A DNA stretch of 62,468 nucleotides from Hyphomicrobiales bacterium (GTDB lineage: Bacteria > Pseudomonadota > Alphaproteobacteria > Rhizobiales > Rhizobiaceae): the NCBI GenBank assembly GCA_003963455.1, contig RXJA01000076.1, forward strand, positions 1 through 62,468, read 5' to 3'. Position 1 is the first letter of the stretch. Each line of letters begins with the position of its first letter. Below are positions 15,963 to 25,925 of this stretch, piece after piece. The notes beneath the pieces are model-generated. The model was given only the letters and a program-made list of their open reading frames with translations. It made no database searches and had not been told where the DNA came from. The translations under genes and the position numbers were made by a program.

Positions 15963-16750
15963 CCGATCAAGGCACGGACAAGGAGGGTAGCGCATCGACA
16001 GCGAAGCTGTCAGCGCGCGATTTGCTTAGTCCGCTCGCGATCATAATAGCTGGCCTGATGATTTCAGGGTCCATCATCTGGAGCAGCCGGCTGCCACCGC
16101 AAGCCGCGGGTCAGGAATCCATCGCTCCCGCGCCACCGTCGGACACTGTCGCGTCTCCGGCGGAGCCTGCCCAGCCGCCAGGTCCGCCCGCGGATATCGC
16201 AAAGGTCAATCTGAAGGGAGAGCCTTTCATCGGCGATGCGGACGCGCCAGTCGTGATCGCTTACTGGTTCGACTACCAGTGTCCGTTCTGCCGAGAAACA
16301 GAGGAAACCATTCTTCCCGATCTGATCAAGGATTACGTCGATACTGGCAAGATTCGGATCGTGTTCAAGGACTTTCAGTTCCTCGGACCCGACTCCCAGA
16401 CCGCCGCTTTCGCGGCCCGCGCGGTCTGGGAAACAGCGCCCGACAAGTTCCGCGCTTGGCACAAGGCGATGTTCGACAAGCAGGACGACGAAAACGCCGG
16501 TTGGGGAAAGAAGGACGACATCATCGCCTTGACCAAGACGATCCCCGGCATCGACGTGGCGAAGGTCGAGGAGCTGATGACCAGCCGGGCCGCCGACTAC
16601 GACAGGGTAATACAAGCCGACGCGGCCGAAGGTAACGGCATGGGAGTCGGCGGCACGCCGTCTTTCCTGATCGGCAAGCAAATGATGGTCGGGATGCAGC
16701 CTTATCGCGTGCTGAAGGCGGCAATCGATGAAGTGCTGAGCGCAATGTAG
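15959..16750 (+). CDS. DsbA-family thiol:disulfide oxidoreductase, membrane anchored
   Basis: A 263-residue protein: short cytoplasmic N-terminus, one membrane segment (LLSPLAIIIAGLMISGSIIW), a Pro-rich linker, then a thioredoxin-fold DsbA domain with the active site YQCPFCRETEE and the cis-Pro loop GVGGTPSFLIGKQ. It resembles the DsbA/BdbD-type proteins that oxidise or isomerise exported Cys proteins. The ATG at 15959 overlaps the microprotein stop; the longer frame starting at 15833 has no support. Forty bases downstream is a fusion protein with a VKOR-like domain. VKOR enzymes recycle DsbA, so the two probably form one redox pair. The many exported Cys and Cu proteins around it are plausible clients. 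Confidence 0.88.
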   Translation: MTDQGTDKEGSASTAKLSARDLLSPLAIIIAGLMISGSIIWSSRLPPQAAGQESIAPAPPSDTVASPAEPAQPPGPPADIAKVNLKGEPFIGDADAPVVIAYWFDYQCPFCRETEETILPDLIKDYVDTGKIRIVFKDFQFLGPDSQTAAFAARAVWETAPDKFRAWHKAMFDKQDDENAGWGKKDDIIALTKTIPGIDVAKVEELMTSRAADYDRVIQADAAEGNGMGVGGTPSFLIGKQMMVGMQPYRVLKAAIDEVLSAM

Positions 16751-16789
16751 CGGGGTTCGTGATCAGATAGCGGGAGGACGCGAGCGCGA

Positions 16790-19321
16790 ATGGCGAAACG
16801 CAAAGAGATCGTTGTCGTGACAGGCAGCACGGGCTATATCGGCTCGGCTCTGATCAACAAATTCGCCGACAAATTTGCCCTTGTCGGGTTCGACAGGGCG
16901 GCGACGCGTCAACCGCCTCCGGCTGCCGAGTGCATTTGCATCGACCTGACATCGGGAGACTCGATTGCGGCCGGCCTGCAACGTCTGCGGACGGCTCACG
17001 GCACCCGCATCGCCTCGGTGATTCATCTTGCGGCCTACTTCGATCTCACCGGCGAACCGAACCCGCTCTATGAGGAGATCACGGTTCGCGGCACCGAAAA
17101 GCTCCTGTGCGCGCTCCAGCCATTCGCAGTCGAGCAGTTCGTCTTTGTAAGCTCGATGCTGGCGCACAAGGCAGGCCGGCCAGGTGACGTGATCAACGAG
17201 GATTCGCCGCTGGAATCGCGCCTTCCCTATCGTGCTTCCAAGATCGAGGCCGAGCGCCTAATACACAAGCAGCACGGGCCGATTCCGGTTGTCTATCTGC
17301 GGCCGGCCGGCGTCTACGACGACCTCTGCCACAATGCCTTTCTCGCCAATCAGATCGCTCGGATCTACGAGGAAGATCCGATGGGACATGTCTATCCAGG
17401 CGACCTGCGCACCGGGCAATCGTTTCTTCATCTGGACGACTTCGCCGACGCGGTTGCTCGCCTGATCCAGCGGCGCAAGAAGCTTCCCTCGGAGGTGGCG
17501 CTACTGATCGGCGAGCCCGAGGCCATCGGCTACGGCAAGATTCAAGCCGAAATCGGCCGTCTGATTCGTGGCGAGGCTTGGGAGACTCGGGAGGTGTCGA
17601 AATCCCTCGCCGAGGCGGGGGCGTGGGTGCAGGACGTTCTCGGCGAAGACACCTTCATTCGTCCATGGATGGTCGAGATCGCTAGCGACCATTACGCCGT
17701 CGACATCAATCGCGCCCGCAAGCTCCTCGGCTGGGAGCCTCAGCACTCCCTGCGTGAAACGCTGCCGTTGATGATCAAGGCGCTCAAGGCGGAACCGACC
17801 GAATGGTATCGGGCCAACAAGCTCAACGCGGCCGAGGTGGCCGGGAGGGGAACGAAGGCGCGCAAGCGTGCCGAAGCGTTTCACGCAAACCATGTGAAGA
17901 TGAAACCCGGACACATGGCCGAGATGGCCGGGATGGGCCAGCAGATGCTCTGGGCTCATTTTCTGGTCATCACCCTCGGCATCTGGTTGCTCACTAGCCC
18001 GATCCAGTTCGCGCTGTTCGATCCAGCGGCAGCCGGAACAGTTCGCGATGTCACTCAGCAGCGCGGACTTTGGGAGCCTGTGCTGCGCAACGCGCTCACG
18101 GGGTGGAGCGACATTGCCGCCGGTCTTCTGCTGATGCTTTTCGGTTCGCTCGCACTGTCGCCCCGCTTCTCCTGGGCGCAATGGGGCACCACGGTCGTCG
18201 GCCTCTGGTTGCTATTTGCGTCCCTGTTCTTCTGGACGCCCAGCGCGGCTGCCACAATGAACGATACGATCGTCGGCGCGCTGGCCATCGCCTTCTCGGT
18301 GCTCGTCCCGATGATGCCGGGCATGAGCCACGAAGGCATGATGGACGAAAGCACGCTCCCTCCCGGCTGGACCTATTCGCCGTCATCCTGGCTGCAGCGC
18401 CTGCCGATCATCGCGCTCGGCCTGTTCGGTTTCCTGATCGCCCGCTACCTCACCGGCTACCAACTCGGGCAGGTGGGCGCTGTCTGGGAACCATTCTTCT
18501 CCGGCGGTGATGGCAGGAATGGCACTGAATTCATCATCACATCCGACGTCTCCCGGGCCTGGCCGATCCCCGACGCCGGGCTTGGCGCCGCCGCCTACAT
18601 GATCGAAGCCCTGATGGGCGCCATGGGCACCTCGACGCGCTGGCGAACGATGCCGTGGATGGTGACATTCTTCTTCATCCTGGTGGTGCCGCTCGGCGGC
18701 GTCTCGATTTTCTTTATCATCATCCAGCCGATCGTGATCGGCACCTATTGCACATTGTGCCTGATCGCGGCGGCAGCCATGTTGGTCATGATCCCGCTGA
18801 CGCTCGATGAAGTGGTCGCGATGGGCCAATACATGCTCCGCAGCGTCCGCGCAGACCGCTCGTTCTGGCCCACCTTCTTTAGGGGCGGACCCGAGCCGAA
18901 TGGAGAGGAGGACAAGAATGATCCGGGCTTCTCGGCAGCTCTTTTCACCCAGTCCGCCGCGGCGGTACGAGGCGTGACGATTCCCTGGACGTTGGCTGCG
19001 AGTTGCCTTGTTGGCGTCTGGCTGATGTTTTCGCGGCTGACCTTCGGCACCGAGGGCGCCATCGCCAGTAGCGATCACTTAGCGGGGGCCATGATCATCA
19101 CGATTGCGGTATGTGCCACGGCCGAGGTGGCGCGGCCGCTGCGGTTCCTGAGCCTGCTATTCGGTCTTTGGTTGCTCGTTGCACCATGGTTTTTTGCCAG
19201 CGCAAGGATGGATGAAACCTTGAACAACATCATTGCCGGGCTGCTTGTGATCGGTCTCAGCCTGCCGAGAGGACAGAGAAGCAAGGAGCACTACGGTGCA
19301 TGGGATCGATACGTTGTTTGA
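16790..19321 (+). CDS. Epimerase-SPW-VKOR-SPW four-domain membrane fusion protein
   Basis: An 843-residue protein. Residues 1 to about 345 are a NAD-dependent epimerase/dehydratase (GSTGYIGSA dinucleotide loop, catalytic Y147-x3-K151). After a charged linker come membrane modules: an SPW-repeat region (about 388-505), a VKOR-like domain (about 530-690) with the redox motif TYCTLC (C654, C657), and a second SPW region (about 720-835, LLVAPWFF). VKOR enzymes normally carry a second Cys pair in a periplasmic loop; here the corresponding loop (NGTEFIITSDVSRAWPIPDAG) has none. The gene follows the DsbA-like gene by 39 bases with GGGAGGA before its ATG. The substrate of the epimerase domain and the reason for the fusion are unknown. 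Confidence 0.85.
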   Translation: MAKRKEIVVVTGSTGYIGSALINKFADKFALVGFDRAATRQPPPAAECICIDLTSGDSIAAGLQRLRTAHGTRIASVIHLAAYFDLTGEPNPLYEEITVRGTEKLLCALQPFAVEQFVFVSSMLAHKAGRPGDVINEDSPLESRLPYRASKIEAERLIHKQHGPIPVVYLRPAGVYDDLCHNAFLANQIARIYEEDPMGHVYPGDLRTGQSFLHLDDFADAVARLIQRRKKLPSEVALLIGEPEAIGYGKIQAEIGRLIRGEAWETREVSKSLAEAGAWVQDVLGEDTFIRPWMVEIASDHYAVDINRARKLLGWEPQHSLRETLPLMIKALKAEPTEWYRANKLNAAEVAGRGTKARKRAEAFHANHVKMKPGHMAEMAGMGQQMLWAHFLVITLGIWLLTSPIQFALFDPAAAGTVRDVTQQRGLWEPVLRNALTGWSDIAAGLLLMLFGSLALSPRFSWAQWGTTVVGLWLLFASLFFWTPSAAATMNDTIVGALAIAFSVLVPMMPGMSHEGMMDESTLPPGWTYSPSSWLQRLPIIALGLFGFLIARYLTGYQLGQVGAVWEPFFSGGDGRNGTEFIITSDVSRAWPIPDAGLGAAAYMIEALMGAMGTSTRWRTMPWMVTFFFILVVPLGGVSIFFIIIQPIVIGTYCTLCLIAAAAMLVMIPLTLDEVVAMGQYMLRSVRADRSFWPTFFRGGPEPNGEEDKNDPGFSAALFTQSAAAVRGVTIPWTLAASCLVGVWLMFSRLTFGTEGAIASSDHLAGAMIITIAVCATAEVARPLRFLSLLFGLWLLVAPWFFASARMDETLNNIIAGLLVIGLSLPRGQRSKEHYGAWDRYVV

Positions 19322-19368
19322 GCGACCTGAGGCGCGCTATTGCGAATTCGCAAGCGCAGATCAGCAGG

Positions 19369-20166
19369 CTAGCGTGCCGAAGGGAACAACTCCGTGGTCA
19401 GCCCGGCGATCCGATATGTCAGCAGTCCGAGCCATTCATGAGTGGCGAGATCTGTCTCAGCGAGACCGGCAGCAATCGAGATGGTCGGGCGTTTGAGCTC
19501 TGCTTCGCCTCGCGTTCGAAAGTCGACCGGGTAAGGGGTCACCTCAAAGCCTGCGGCCCGAAAGCATGCGACCGCTCTGGGCATGTGACTGGCGGATGTG
19601 ACAAGAAGCCAGAATTCGCCGGGCTGCGGTCGAACTGACGCGAAACTTTCCGTAGCGTTTTCGCACGTCGTTCGCGATCGCTCCTCCATCGCGATTCGCG
19701 ACGGCGACACACCGAGCGACACCAGAATATCGCGAGCGACCCGGGATTCCGTCAGCTTGCTGTCCCCGTGTTCCTGGCCCAACCCTCCAGAGAGGAATAT
19801 TCTTGCGCCGGGATATCGCCTGCTGAGATCGACTGTCGCGGTAAGCCGTTCCCCCGCCTCATTCATCGTCAAATTACCGCGGGCACTGCTGATATGCGGG
19901 TCGACGGCTCCGCCAAGCAGAATGACGCCGGTAACAGGCCTGTTGATGACTGGTTGAGGGAAGCGGTTCTCCAGAACCATCAGCGCAGCCGGCCCAACAG
20001 GACTCCAACCGCAAATGATCAGCAGCAAAACAGCCGCTATGATAGATATCCGTCCCAAGCGAGGCAGCCTTTTGACGAGGATCGCCAAAAGCCCAAAGAG
20101 CCCCAAGAGGGCGATCAGGTTGGAGGGGATCAGAAAGAGCTCGATCACTTTTGAAATGAAGAACAT
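19369..20166 (-). CDS. YdcF/ElyC-family (DUF218) membrane protein
   Basis: A 265-residue protein with two N-terminal membrane segments (SNLIALLGLFGLLAIL, ISIIAAVLLLIICGW) and a DUF218 domain, recognised by GVILLGGAVD, ARIFLSGGLGQEH, the EERSRTTCENA segment and LLVTSASHMPRA. Members (YdcF, ElyC, SanA) act in envelope integrity; ElyC affects lipid carrier metabolism for murein in E. coli. The ribosome binding site GAGGT precedes the ATG at 20166. It is divergent from the cytochrome b561 gene. Confidence 0.88.
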   Translation of the reverse strand: MFFISKVIELFLIPSNLIALLGLFGLLAILVKRLPRLGRISIIAAVLLLIICGWSPVGPAALMVLENRFPQPVINRPVTGVILLGGAVDPHISSARGNLTMNEAGERLTATVDLSRRYPGARIFLSGGLGQEHGDSKLTESRVARDILVSLGVSPSRIAMEERSRTTCENATESFASVRPQPGEFWLLVTSASHMPRAVACFRAAGFEVTPYPVDFRTRGEAELKRPTISIAAGLAETDLATHEWLGLLTYRIAGLTTELFPSAR

Positions 20167-20205
20167 AAAGACCTCATGTACGCCAACAACCGGAACTTTC
20201 TATAA

Positions 20206-20775
20206 ATGAACAAGAATGATCCTCACCCGCGTTGGGCATTGGGTGTTCGCCTGCTGCATTGGCTGACCGTGCTCGTTCTCGCATTTCAGGTTATAGTCGC
20301 CTTCGGACCCATGAAGGGACCGGGGATGTCCACGATGAATTGGCTTCCCGTCCACATGTCTGTAGGCGTGACGATCCTTGCCGTCATTGTCCTGAGGCTT
20401 GGCTGGCGCGCCTTCACCAAAGCCCCTGCCCAGCCCTATTCACGATCCTGGCACCGCGCGAGAACGGTCTTTCACATGTCCATTTACGCTTTGATTCTTG
20501 CCGTCTTGATAACGGGATGGCTGGGATATCGACCGATGCCTTTCATGCCTCCGGCACGACTTTTCGGAGATTTGCCTGTGCCGCTGGCGCCGTCCGTAGG
20601 TCCGCTATCCGCACGGGCTTTCGCTTTCATCCACGCAAAGCTTGTCTGGATACTGCTCGGACTTATCGGCATTCACGTCGCAGCCGCGCTGGTGCATCTC
20701 GCATGGTTTCGCGACGGCGTCATGCGTGGTATGTCCTTTGGGCGAGCGGGCGCGCGCAGCGCTTCCGAGCAATAG
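20206..20775 (+). CDS. Cytochrome b561 family protein
   Basis: A 189-residue protein with four membrane segments and His residues placed as in prokaryotic di-heme cytochrome b561: LLHWLTVLV in helix 1, PVHMSVGVT in helix 2, HMSIYALIL in helix 3, and FIHAKLVWILLGLIGIHVAAALVH in helix 4. Such proteins pass electrons from quinol to or from periplasmic acceptors. Close to the DsbA/VKOR genes, it may belong to the same redox block. Its stop is only eight bases from the stop of the convergent yqaA-like gene. Confidence 0.87.
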   Translation: MNKNDPHPRWALGVRLLHWLTVLVLAFQVIVAFGPMKGPGMSTMNWLPVHMSVGVTILAVIVLRLGWRAFTKAPAQPYSRSWHRARTVFHMSIYALILAVLITGWLGYRPMPFMPPARLFGDLPVPLAPSVGPLSARAFAFIHAKLVWILLGLIGIHVAAALVHLAWFRDGVMRGMSFGRAGARSASEQ

Positions 20776-20783
20776 AGAGCCGC

Positions 20784-21224
20784 CTAACTCATCGCCCATA
20801 GACCTCCCGCAACGACTGCCGCATATCTCGCCGCCTTTCCCAACGCGACGAGCACCACGAACAAGGCGAGTCTGACTCGCGCCGCGCCTGCGACGACGGT
20901 GAAAGCATCCCCAACGACCGGCAGCCAGGCGAACAGGAGCGTCCACGCACCATAGCGGCGAAACATCTGGCCCGCCTGCTCATAATGCCCGGCTGTAACC
21001 GGGAACCAGCGCCTGGACTGGAGCCTGTCGATCCCACGCCCTAGAATCCAGTTCACCACCGAACCGAGCGTGTTGCCGATCGTCGCGACTGTAAAGAGGA
21101 GCACCGGATCCCCACGGCCCGCGGCCAACAGGCCGAGGAGCACCACTTCGGACGAGACCGGCAGTACGGTCGCGGCGAGGAACGCGCTGGCGAACAGGGA
21201 TCCGTAGACTGTCAACCAAGCCAC
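20784..21224 (-). CDS. YqaA-type (DedA/VTT superfamily) membrane protein
   Basis: A 146-residue membrane protein with the YqaA pattern: SSEVVLLGLLAAG, IGNTLGSVVNWILGRG and LLFAWLPVVGDAFTVVAGAARV. Members of this superfamily are proposed membrane transporters or scramblases needed for envelope homeostasis; the substrate is unknown here. It starts with a GTG 11 bases after the stop of the upstream multicopper oxidase and therefore probably belongs to the copA-cueR-oxidase transcription unit. Confidence 0.82.
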   Translation of the reverse strand: MAWLTVYGSLFASAFLAATVLPVSSEVVLLGLLAAGRGDPVLLFTVATIGNTLGSVVNWILGRGIDRLQSRRWFPVTAGHYEQAGQMFRRYGAWTLLFAWLPVVGDAFTVVAGAARVRLALFVVLVALGKAARYAAVVAGGLWAMS

Positions 21225-21235
21225 GCTGAGGCCGA

Positions 21236-22759
21236 TTACGCCTGCACGTCGACAATACCCATCATGCCGAGCTGTTCATGCTCGAGGATGTGGCAGTGAT
21301 ACATGCGCTGACCCGGTCGCTCTTGGCGCAGCAAGAGCCGCACCGTCTCGCCGCGCGCCACATTGATGGTGTCTTTCCAGGCGAGATAGGCCGGCTTGGA
21401 GACCTTGCCGTTGCGCTCGTACTCGACGACCTGGAATTGCGTCCCGTGGACATGGAACGGATGATCCATGTCGGCCTGGTTGACGACTTCCCAAAGCTCG
21501 GTCTGGCCAGCTTTGGCAACGATATCGACACGGTTCATGTCGAAGGCCTTGCCATTGATCAGGAAGCCCATCTGCATGTCGGTGGCGGTCATGGTCATGG
21601 TTTCAGTGAACACCAGGCGCCGGCTAACGGACGGGGCGCCGAACGGAGCGATCGGCCGCAGCCGTTCCGGTAGCGGCGGAACAGGCTCCGCGGGATTGTC
21701 CGAAACATCGACCGTCAGCAGCGTCAGGCCGGCATCGGCAGGGCGGCCGGCGCCCATCCAGCCTCGATCATAGTCGAGCGTGTACAGCGTGATGGGACCA
21801 GATTTCTCGAAAGACACAATCAGTTCAAGGCGCTCCGCCGGGCTGAGCAGGATTTCGTTCGCCGCCACAGGCGCCGCCAGCAGCCCGCCATCCGTCCCGA
21901 TGATGGTCATCGCCGCGCCATCGAATGTGAGCCGCAGGAAACGCGCATTGGTGGCGTTGTAGAGCCGGAAACGCCGCTTCGCACCCATCCCCACCGAAAG
22001 CCTCGGGTTCTTCTGGCCGTTGACCAGCACATGGTCACCGACGCGGCCGTTCATCAGGTCGGTCATATTGTTGTCGGGCAGCGAGCCGTCGGCGGCGAGC
22101 CTGAGGTCGGTGAACACCAGCACCGTGTCACCATACTCGGCCGGAACCGGATCGGCCTTTGCCTTGACGACGAAGGCTCCGGCAAGGCCGCGATAGACCT
22201 GTTCGGCCGTCTTACCGTGCGGATGCGGGTGATACCAGTAGGAGCCGGCAGAGCCTTCCGGCAGCTCGAAGGCGTAGACGCGGTCGGCGCCAGCCGCCAC
22301 GGGATCCATCGGATTGCCGTCCTGGTCGGCCGGCACTGGCATGCCGTGCCAGTGGATGGTGCTTGCTTCACCTTCGATCCGGTTGGTGAAGGTAATCTCG
22401 ACGCGGTCGCCCTCGAAGGCCTGGATCAGGGGCCCAGGGCTCGTCCCGTTATAGGCAAGGATCGGCGTGTCCTTGCCCTCGGCGAAACGCATGGTAGCGG
22501 GCGCCGCCGTCAGCCTCGCCTTGAACAGCCCGGTCTGCCCGGCCTCGTTGGCGAGCAGCGATAGTTCGCGCAGCGCCTCGCCCTCGGGCAGTGTAACGGC
22601 GCCCTTCGACATTGCACCCATGTCGTGGCCGGCGTGATCGCCCATATCCATGCCAGGCATGGAATCCATGTTCGACATGCCGTCCATTTTCATCTGCGCC
22701 AGCGCCTTGGAACTCACCAGAGTCGCCAGTCCTGCCGCCAGAAATTCGCGTCGATGCAT
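21236..22759 (-). CDS. Multicopper oxidase (CueO/laccase-like, Tat exported)
   Basis: A 507-residue three-cupredoxin oxidase. The N-terminus MHRREFLAAGLATLVSS is a Tat signal, followed by a Met/His-rich segment (MKMDGMSNMDSMPGMDMGDHAGHDM). The copper sites are complete: HWHGMPVP, HPHPHGKT, HPFHVHGTQF and HCHILEHEQLGMM with the type-1 Cys and the axial Met. CueO-like enzymes oxidise Cu(I) to Cu(II) in the periplasm. It starts at an ATG with AGGAGA upstream, 44 bases after cueR on the same strand, and is expected to be Cu-induced through the copA promoter. Confidence 0.93.
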   Translation of the reverse strand: MHRREFLAAGLATLVSSKALAQMKMDGMSNMDSMPGMDMGDHAGHDMGAMSKGAVTLPEGEALRELSLLANEAGQTGLFKARLTAAPATMRFAEGKDTPILAYNGTSPGPLIQAFEGDRVEITFTNRIEGEASTIHWHGMPVPADQDGNPMDPVAAGADRVYAFELPEGSAGSYWYHPHPHGKTAEQVYRGLAGAFVVKAKADPVPAEYGDTVLVFTDLRLAADGSLPDNNMTDLMNGRVGDHVLVNGQKNPRLSVGMGAKRRFRLYNATNARFLRLTFDGAAMTIIGTDGGLLAAPVAANEILLSPAERLELIVSFEKSGPITLYTLDYDRGWMGAGRPADAGLTLLTVDVSDNPAEPVPPLPERLRPIAPFGAPSVSRRLVFTETMTMTATDMQMGFLINGKAFDMNRVDIVAKAGQTELWEVVNQADMDHPFHVHGTQFQVVEYERNGKVSKPAYLAWKDTINVARGETVRLLLRQERPGQRMYHCHILEHEQLGMMGIVDVQA

Positions 22760-22803
22760 GTGTCGTCTCCTAGATCAAAGATTGGCGCGGGGCCGCGGAA
22801 TGT

Positions 22804-23271
22804 TCAGAAGGCCTGGCGATGCCGCGCGCTATCGCCGACACCGAGTCGCCGACGCTTCGACGGCTTGGGTGGTCCAAGGTCGTGACCATTCGAAAGCTCC
22901 TCGATGATCGGGCAATGCGGCCGATCATCTCCCTGGCAGTGTTCCGCCAAATGACGCAGTGTCTTTGACATGTCGCGAAGTTCGCGCATCTTCCGCTCGA
23001 GTTCCGCGACATGTTCCATGGCGATACGCTTGACATCGGCGCTGGCGCGTGACCGGTCACCCCAAAGTGCGAGCAGATTGGCCATCTGGTTCACCGAAAA
23101 ACCAAGATCCCGGGCACGCCGAATGAAGCGAAGTGCATGAACGTCACTTTCCGAATAGAGCCGATAACCGGCGTCAGTCCGGGCAACGTTCGAGATCAGG
23201 TCAATCGATTCATAGTAGCGAATCATCTTGGCCGACACGCCCGAGGCCGCTGCGGCTTCACTGATGTTCAT
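22804..23271 (-). CDS. cueR: CueR, MerR-family Cu(I)-responsive activator
   Basis: A 155-residue MerR-family regulator. It has the N-terminal helix-turn-helix (MNISEAAAASGVSAKMIRYYE), the long dimer helix and a metal loop with C112 and C120 (HCQGDDRPHCPI), the same CX7C spacing and numbering as the Cu(I) site of E. coli CueR. After the loop a basic tail of about 30 residues is longer than in E. coli. It binds promoters with a 19-bp spacer and turns them on when Cu(I) binds. Two such promoters flank the copA/copZ intergenic region. It lies between copA and the oxidase on the same strand and so appears to control its own operon. AGGAA precedes the ATG. Confidence 0.95.
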   Translation of the reverse strand: MNISEAAAASGVSAKMIRYYESIDLISNVARTDAGYRLYSESDVHALRFIRRARDLGFSVNQMANLLALWGDRSRASADVKRIAMEHVAELERKMRELRDMSKTLRHLAEHCQGDDRPHCPIIEELSNGHDLGPPKPSKRRRLGVGDSARHRQAF

Positions 23272-23350
23272 GAGCGAATTCCTGTCGGTTTAAGAGTTGC
23301 CTATGATCCTAGAACGCGAATTTGAAACAAATAGGTCTGCACGAGTTCAA

Positions 23351-25891
23351 TCATACCATCAAAGCCTCCTCGGACACTTGCTTGGCTTGTGAAGCGTCGT
23401 CAACCGGAGTGCGAAAGCGCGTAAGGCGCAGCGCGTTGGTCAGCACAAAGACGCTCGAAAGGGCCATGGCGCCGGCGGCGAGCATCGGCGAAAGGAGCGT
23501 CCCATAGAATGGGTAGAGCACCCCTGCGGCAACCGGTATGAGCGCAACGTTATAGGCAAAGGCCCAGAACAGATTCTGGCCGATGTTGCGGATCGTTGCC
23601 TTGGAGAGCGCAATCGCATTGGCCACGCCGCGAAGATCGGCTGACATCAGGACGACGTCAGCGCTTTCGATGGCGATGTCCGTGCCCGTGCCGATCGCCA
23701 CACCGACATCCGCCGCAGCCAGCGCCGGCGCATCGTTGATTCCATCGCCGACGAAGGCAACGCTGGCGCCGTTCTGGCCAAGCCGCTTGACGGCGTCGAC
23801 CTTGCCGTCGGGTAGCACCTCAGCGACAATTTCGTCGATGCCGATGCGTCGCCCGATCGCCTCGGCCGTGCGGCGGTTGTCGCCGGTCACCATGGCGATC
23901 CGGAGGCCAAGCGCATGCAGCGCCTCTATCGCCTTTGGCGTCGACTCCTTGATCGGATCGGCAACTGCGATGATCGCGGCAAGCTTGCCATCGATGGTGG
24001 CATAAAGCGGGGTCTTGCCCTCGTCGGCGAGGCGCGCCGATGCCTGGGCAAAAGCCGAGATGTCCAAGCCGAGTCTGGCCATAAATCGATCCGCGCCGAT
24101 TTCGAGCTTGCGGCCTTCGACGATTGCGGTGACCCCAAAGCCGGGGAAAGCCTCGAAGTCCGTAACGTCGGCCAGCACAAGGCCCCGACGTTCTGCCGCT
24201 CGCACGATCGCCTCTGCAACCGGATGTTCGGAGCGAGCCTCGACCGAGCCCACAAGACGCAGTACATCGGCTTCGACAAATCCATCCGACACGACGAAAT
24301 CGGTCAATTCGGGACGACCCTCGGTGAGCGTACCAGTCTTGTCGAGCGCGATAACCTTGGCGTCACGCAACGTCTGCAGCGCGTCGCCCTTGCGGAACAG
24401 CACGCCCAGTTCGGCAGCGCGGCCGGTGCCCACCATGATTGAGGTAGGCGTGGCGAGACCCATGGCGCAGGGGCAGGCAATGATCAGCACCGCAACCGCA
24501 TTGACCAGCGCGAACGACAGCGCAGGCTCCGGTCCGAAGAAAAGCCAGACCGCGAAGGTAAGCAAGCCAGCCGCGATGACGGCCGGCACGAACCACGCCG
24601 TCACCTTGTCCACGAGCGCCTGGATTGGCAGCTTTGCGCCCTGGGCAGCCTCGACCATGCGAATGATCTGGGCGAGCAGCGTCGCCGAGCCGACCTTGCT
24701 GGCGCGGAAGGAAAAGCTGCCGGTCTTGTTGATGGTGCCGCCCACGACTTCCGCGCCGACGCCCTTGGCGACTGGCAGCGGTTCGCCGGTCATCATGGAC
24801 TCGTCGATAAAGGACGATCCTTCGACGATCTCGCCGTCGACCGCGATCTTCTCGCCAGGGCGTACCACGACAACATCTCCCACCCGCACCTCGCCGAGCG
24901 GCACTTCGACCGTGACGCCATTCTTGACGACCCGCGCGGTCTTGGGCTGCAACCCAACGAGCTTCTTGATCGCCTCACTGGTGCGGCCCTTGGCCCGCGC
25001 CTCGAGGGTTCGTCCGAGCAGGATCAGCGTCACGATCACGGCCGCCGCTTCGTAGTAGACGTTGGCCGTGCCCGCCGGCAAGACATCGGGAATGAAAGTC
25101 GCGACGAGCGAGTAAGCCCAGGCGGCGCCGGAACCGAGAGCGACCAGCGCGTTCATATCCGGCGCGCCCTTGAGCAGCGCCGGCACGCCCTTCCGGAAGA
25201 AGCGAAGGCCGGGGCCGAACAGGACGATCGTGGTGAGGACGAATTGCAGGCGCCAGTTCCACTCGCCGAGCGTCATCATCACCCAATGGTGGAACGCAGG
25301 CACGAGATGGGAACCCATTTCAAGAACGAGGACGGGCAGCGTCAGCAACGCCGCCAGCGCGAGCGAGCGGCTGAGCATGCGGATCTCGGCGGCGCGCCCA
25401 TCGCGCTCGTGATCCTCTGCTACATCCGGCAGTATCTGACGGGCCTCATAGCCGGCTCCTGCCACTGCTCTTTCAAGCGTTGCGGCCTCGACTGTACCCG
25501 CAATAATCTGGACGCTGGCACGCTCCGTTGCCAGATTGACATTGGCATTCGTAACGCCAGGCACAGTCTTCAGCGCTCTCTCGATACGCGCGACGCAGGA
25601 AGCGCAGGTCATGCCCTCGATTGCCAATTCGATCGAGTCCGTACGCGTCTGGTATCCGACAGCCGACACTGCCGCGACAACGGGAGCCAGGTCCGGCTTG
25701 CCTGCAAAGGCCACTTCGGCACGTTCGGTCGCCAGATTGACCGATGACGAGACAACGCCGGGCACGGACGCGATCGCCTTTTCGACGCGGCGCACGCACG
25801 AAGCGCATGTCATGCCTTCGATGCCGAGCTGAATCGTGAGATCGGAATTTGACACGGATCCCGCCGGTCGGTCGCGAGTGATGGCGTTCAT
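23351..25891 (-). CDS. copA: Cu(I)-exporting P1B-type ATPase CopA
   Basis: An 846-residue copper pump from the ATG at 25891 (MNAITRDR); the frame extends 34 codons upstream into the promoter, so the upstream starts are unlikely. It has two N-terminal heavy-metal domains, each with GMTCASCV, eight membrane segments, the intramembrane CPC site ([13 protein letters not shown]), the phosphorylation site DKTGTLTEG (D517), the SEHPVAEAI nucleotide motif and [10 protein letters not shown]. The C-terminal segment retains the NAL and M-x2-S type Cu-ATPase pattern ([18 protein letters not shown]). It moves Cu(I) from cytosol to periplasm. Promoter with CueR box at 25926-25956; cueR and the oxidase follow. 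Confidence 0.96.
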   Translation of the reverse strand: MNAITRDRPAGSVSNSDLTIQLGIEGMTCASCVRRVEKAIASVPGVVSSSVNLATERAEVAFAGKPDLAPVVAAVSAVGYQTRTDSIELAIEGMTCASCVARIERALKTVPGVTNANVNLATERASVQIIAGTVEAATLERAVAGAGYEARQILPDVAEDHERDGRAAEIRMLSRSLALAALLTLPVLVLEMGSHLVPAFHHWVMMTLGEWNWRLQFVLTTIVLFGPGLRFFRKGVPALLKGAPDMNALVALGSGAAWAYSLVATFIPDVLPAGTANVYYEAAAVIVTLILLGRTLEARAKGRTSEAIKKLVGLQPKTARVVKNGVTVEVPLGEVRVGDVVVVRPGEKIAVDGEIVEGSSFIDESMMTGEPLPVAKGVGAEVVGGTINKTGSFSFRASKVGSATLLAQIIRMVEAAQGAKLPIQALVDKVTAWFVPAVIAAGLLTFAVWLFFGPEPALSFALVNAVAVLIIACPCAMGLATPTSIMVGTGRAAELGVLFRKGDALQTLRDAKVIALDKTGTLTEGRPELTDFVVSDGFVEADVLRLVGSVEARSEHPVAEAIVRAAERRGLVLADVTDFEAFPGFGVTAIVEGRKLEIGADRFMARLGLDISAFAQASARLADEGKTPLYATIDGKLAAIIAVADPIKESTPKAIEALHALGLRIAMVTGDNRRTAEAIGRRIGIDEIVAEVLPDGKVDAVKRLGQNGASVAFVGDGINDAPALAAADVGVAIGTGTDIAIESADVVLMSADLRGVANAIALSKATIRNIGQNLFWAFAYNVALIPVAAGVLYPFYGTLLSPMLAAGAMALSSVFVLTNALRLTRFRTPVDDASQAKQVSEEALMV

Positions 25892-25925
25892 GTTTCCGCA
25901 ACTCCAATTTTGGTGGTTGCTGCGA

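Noticed and set aside
24015..25055. 346-codon frame opposite copA
   Set aside because: Antisense Ser/Thr-rich shadow of the ATPase.
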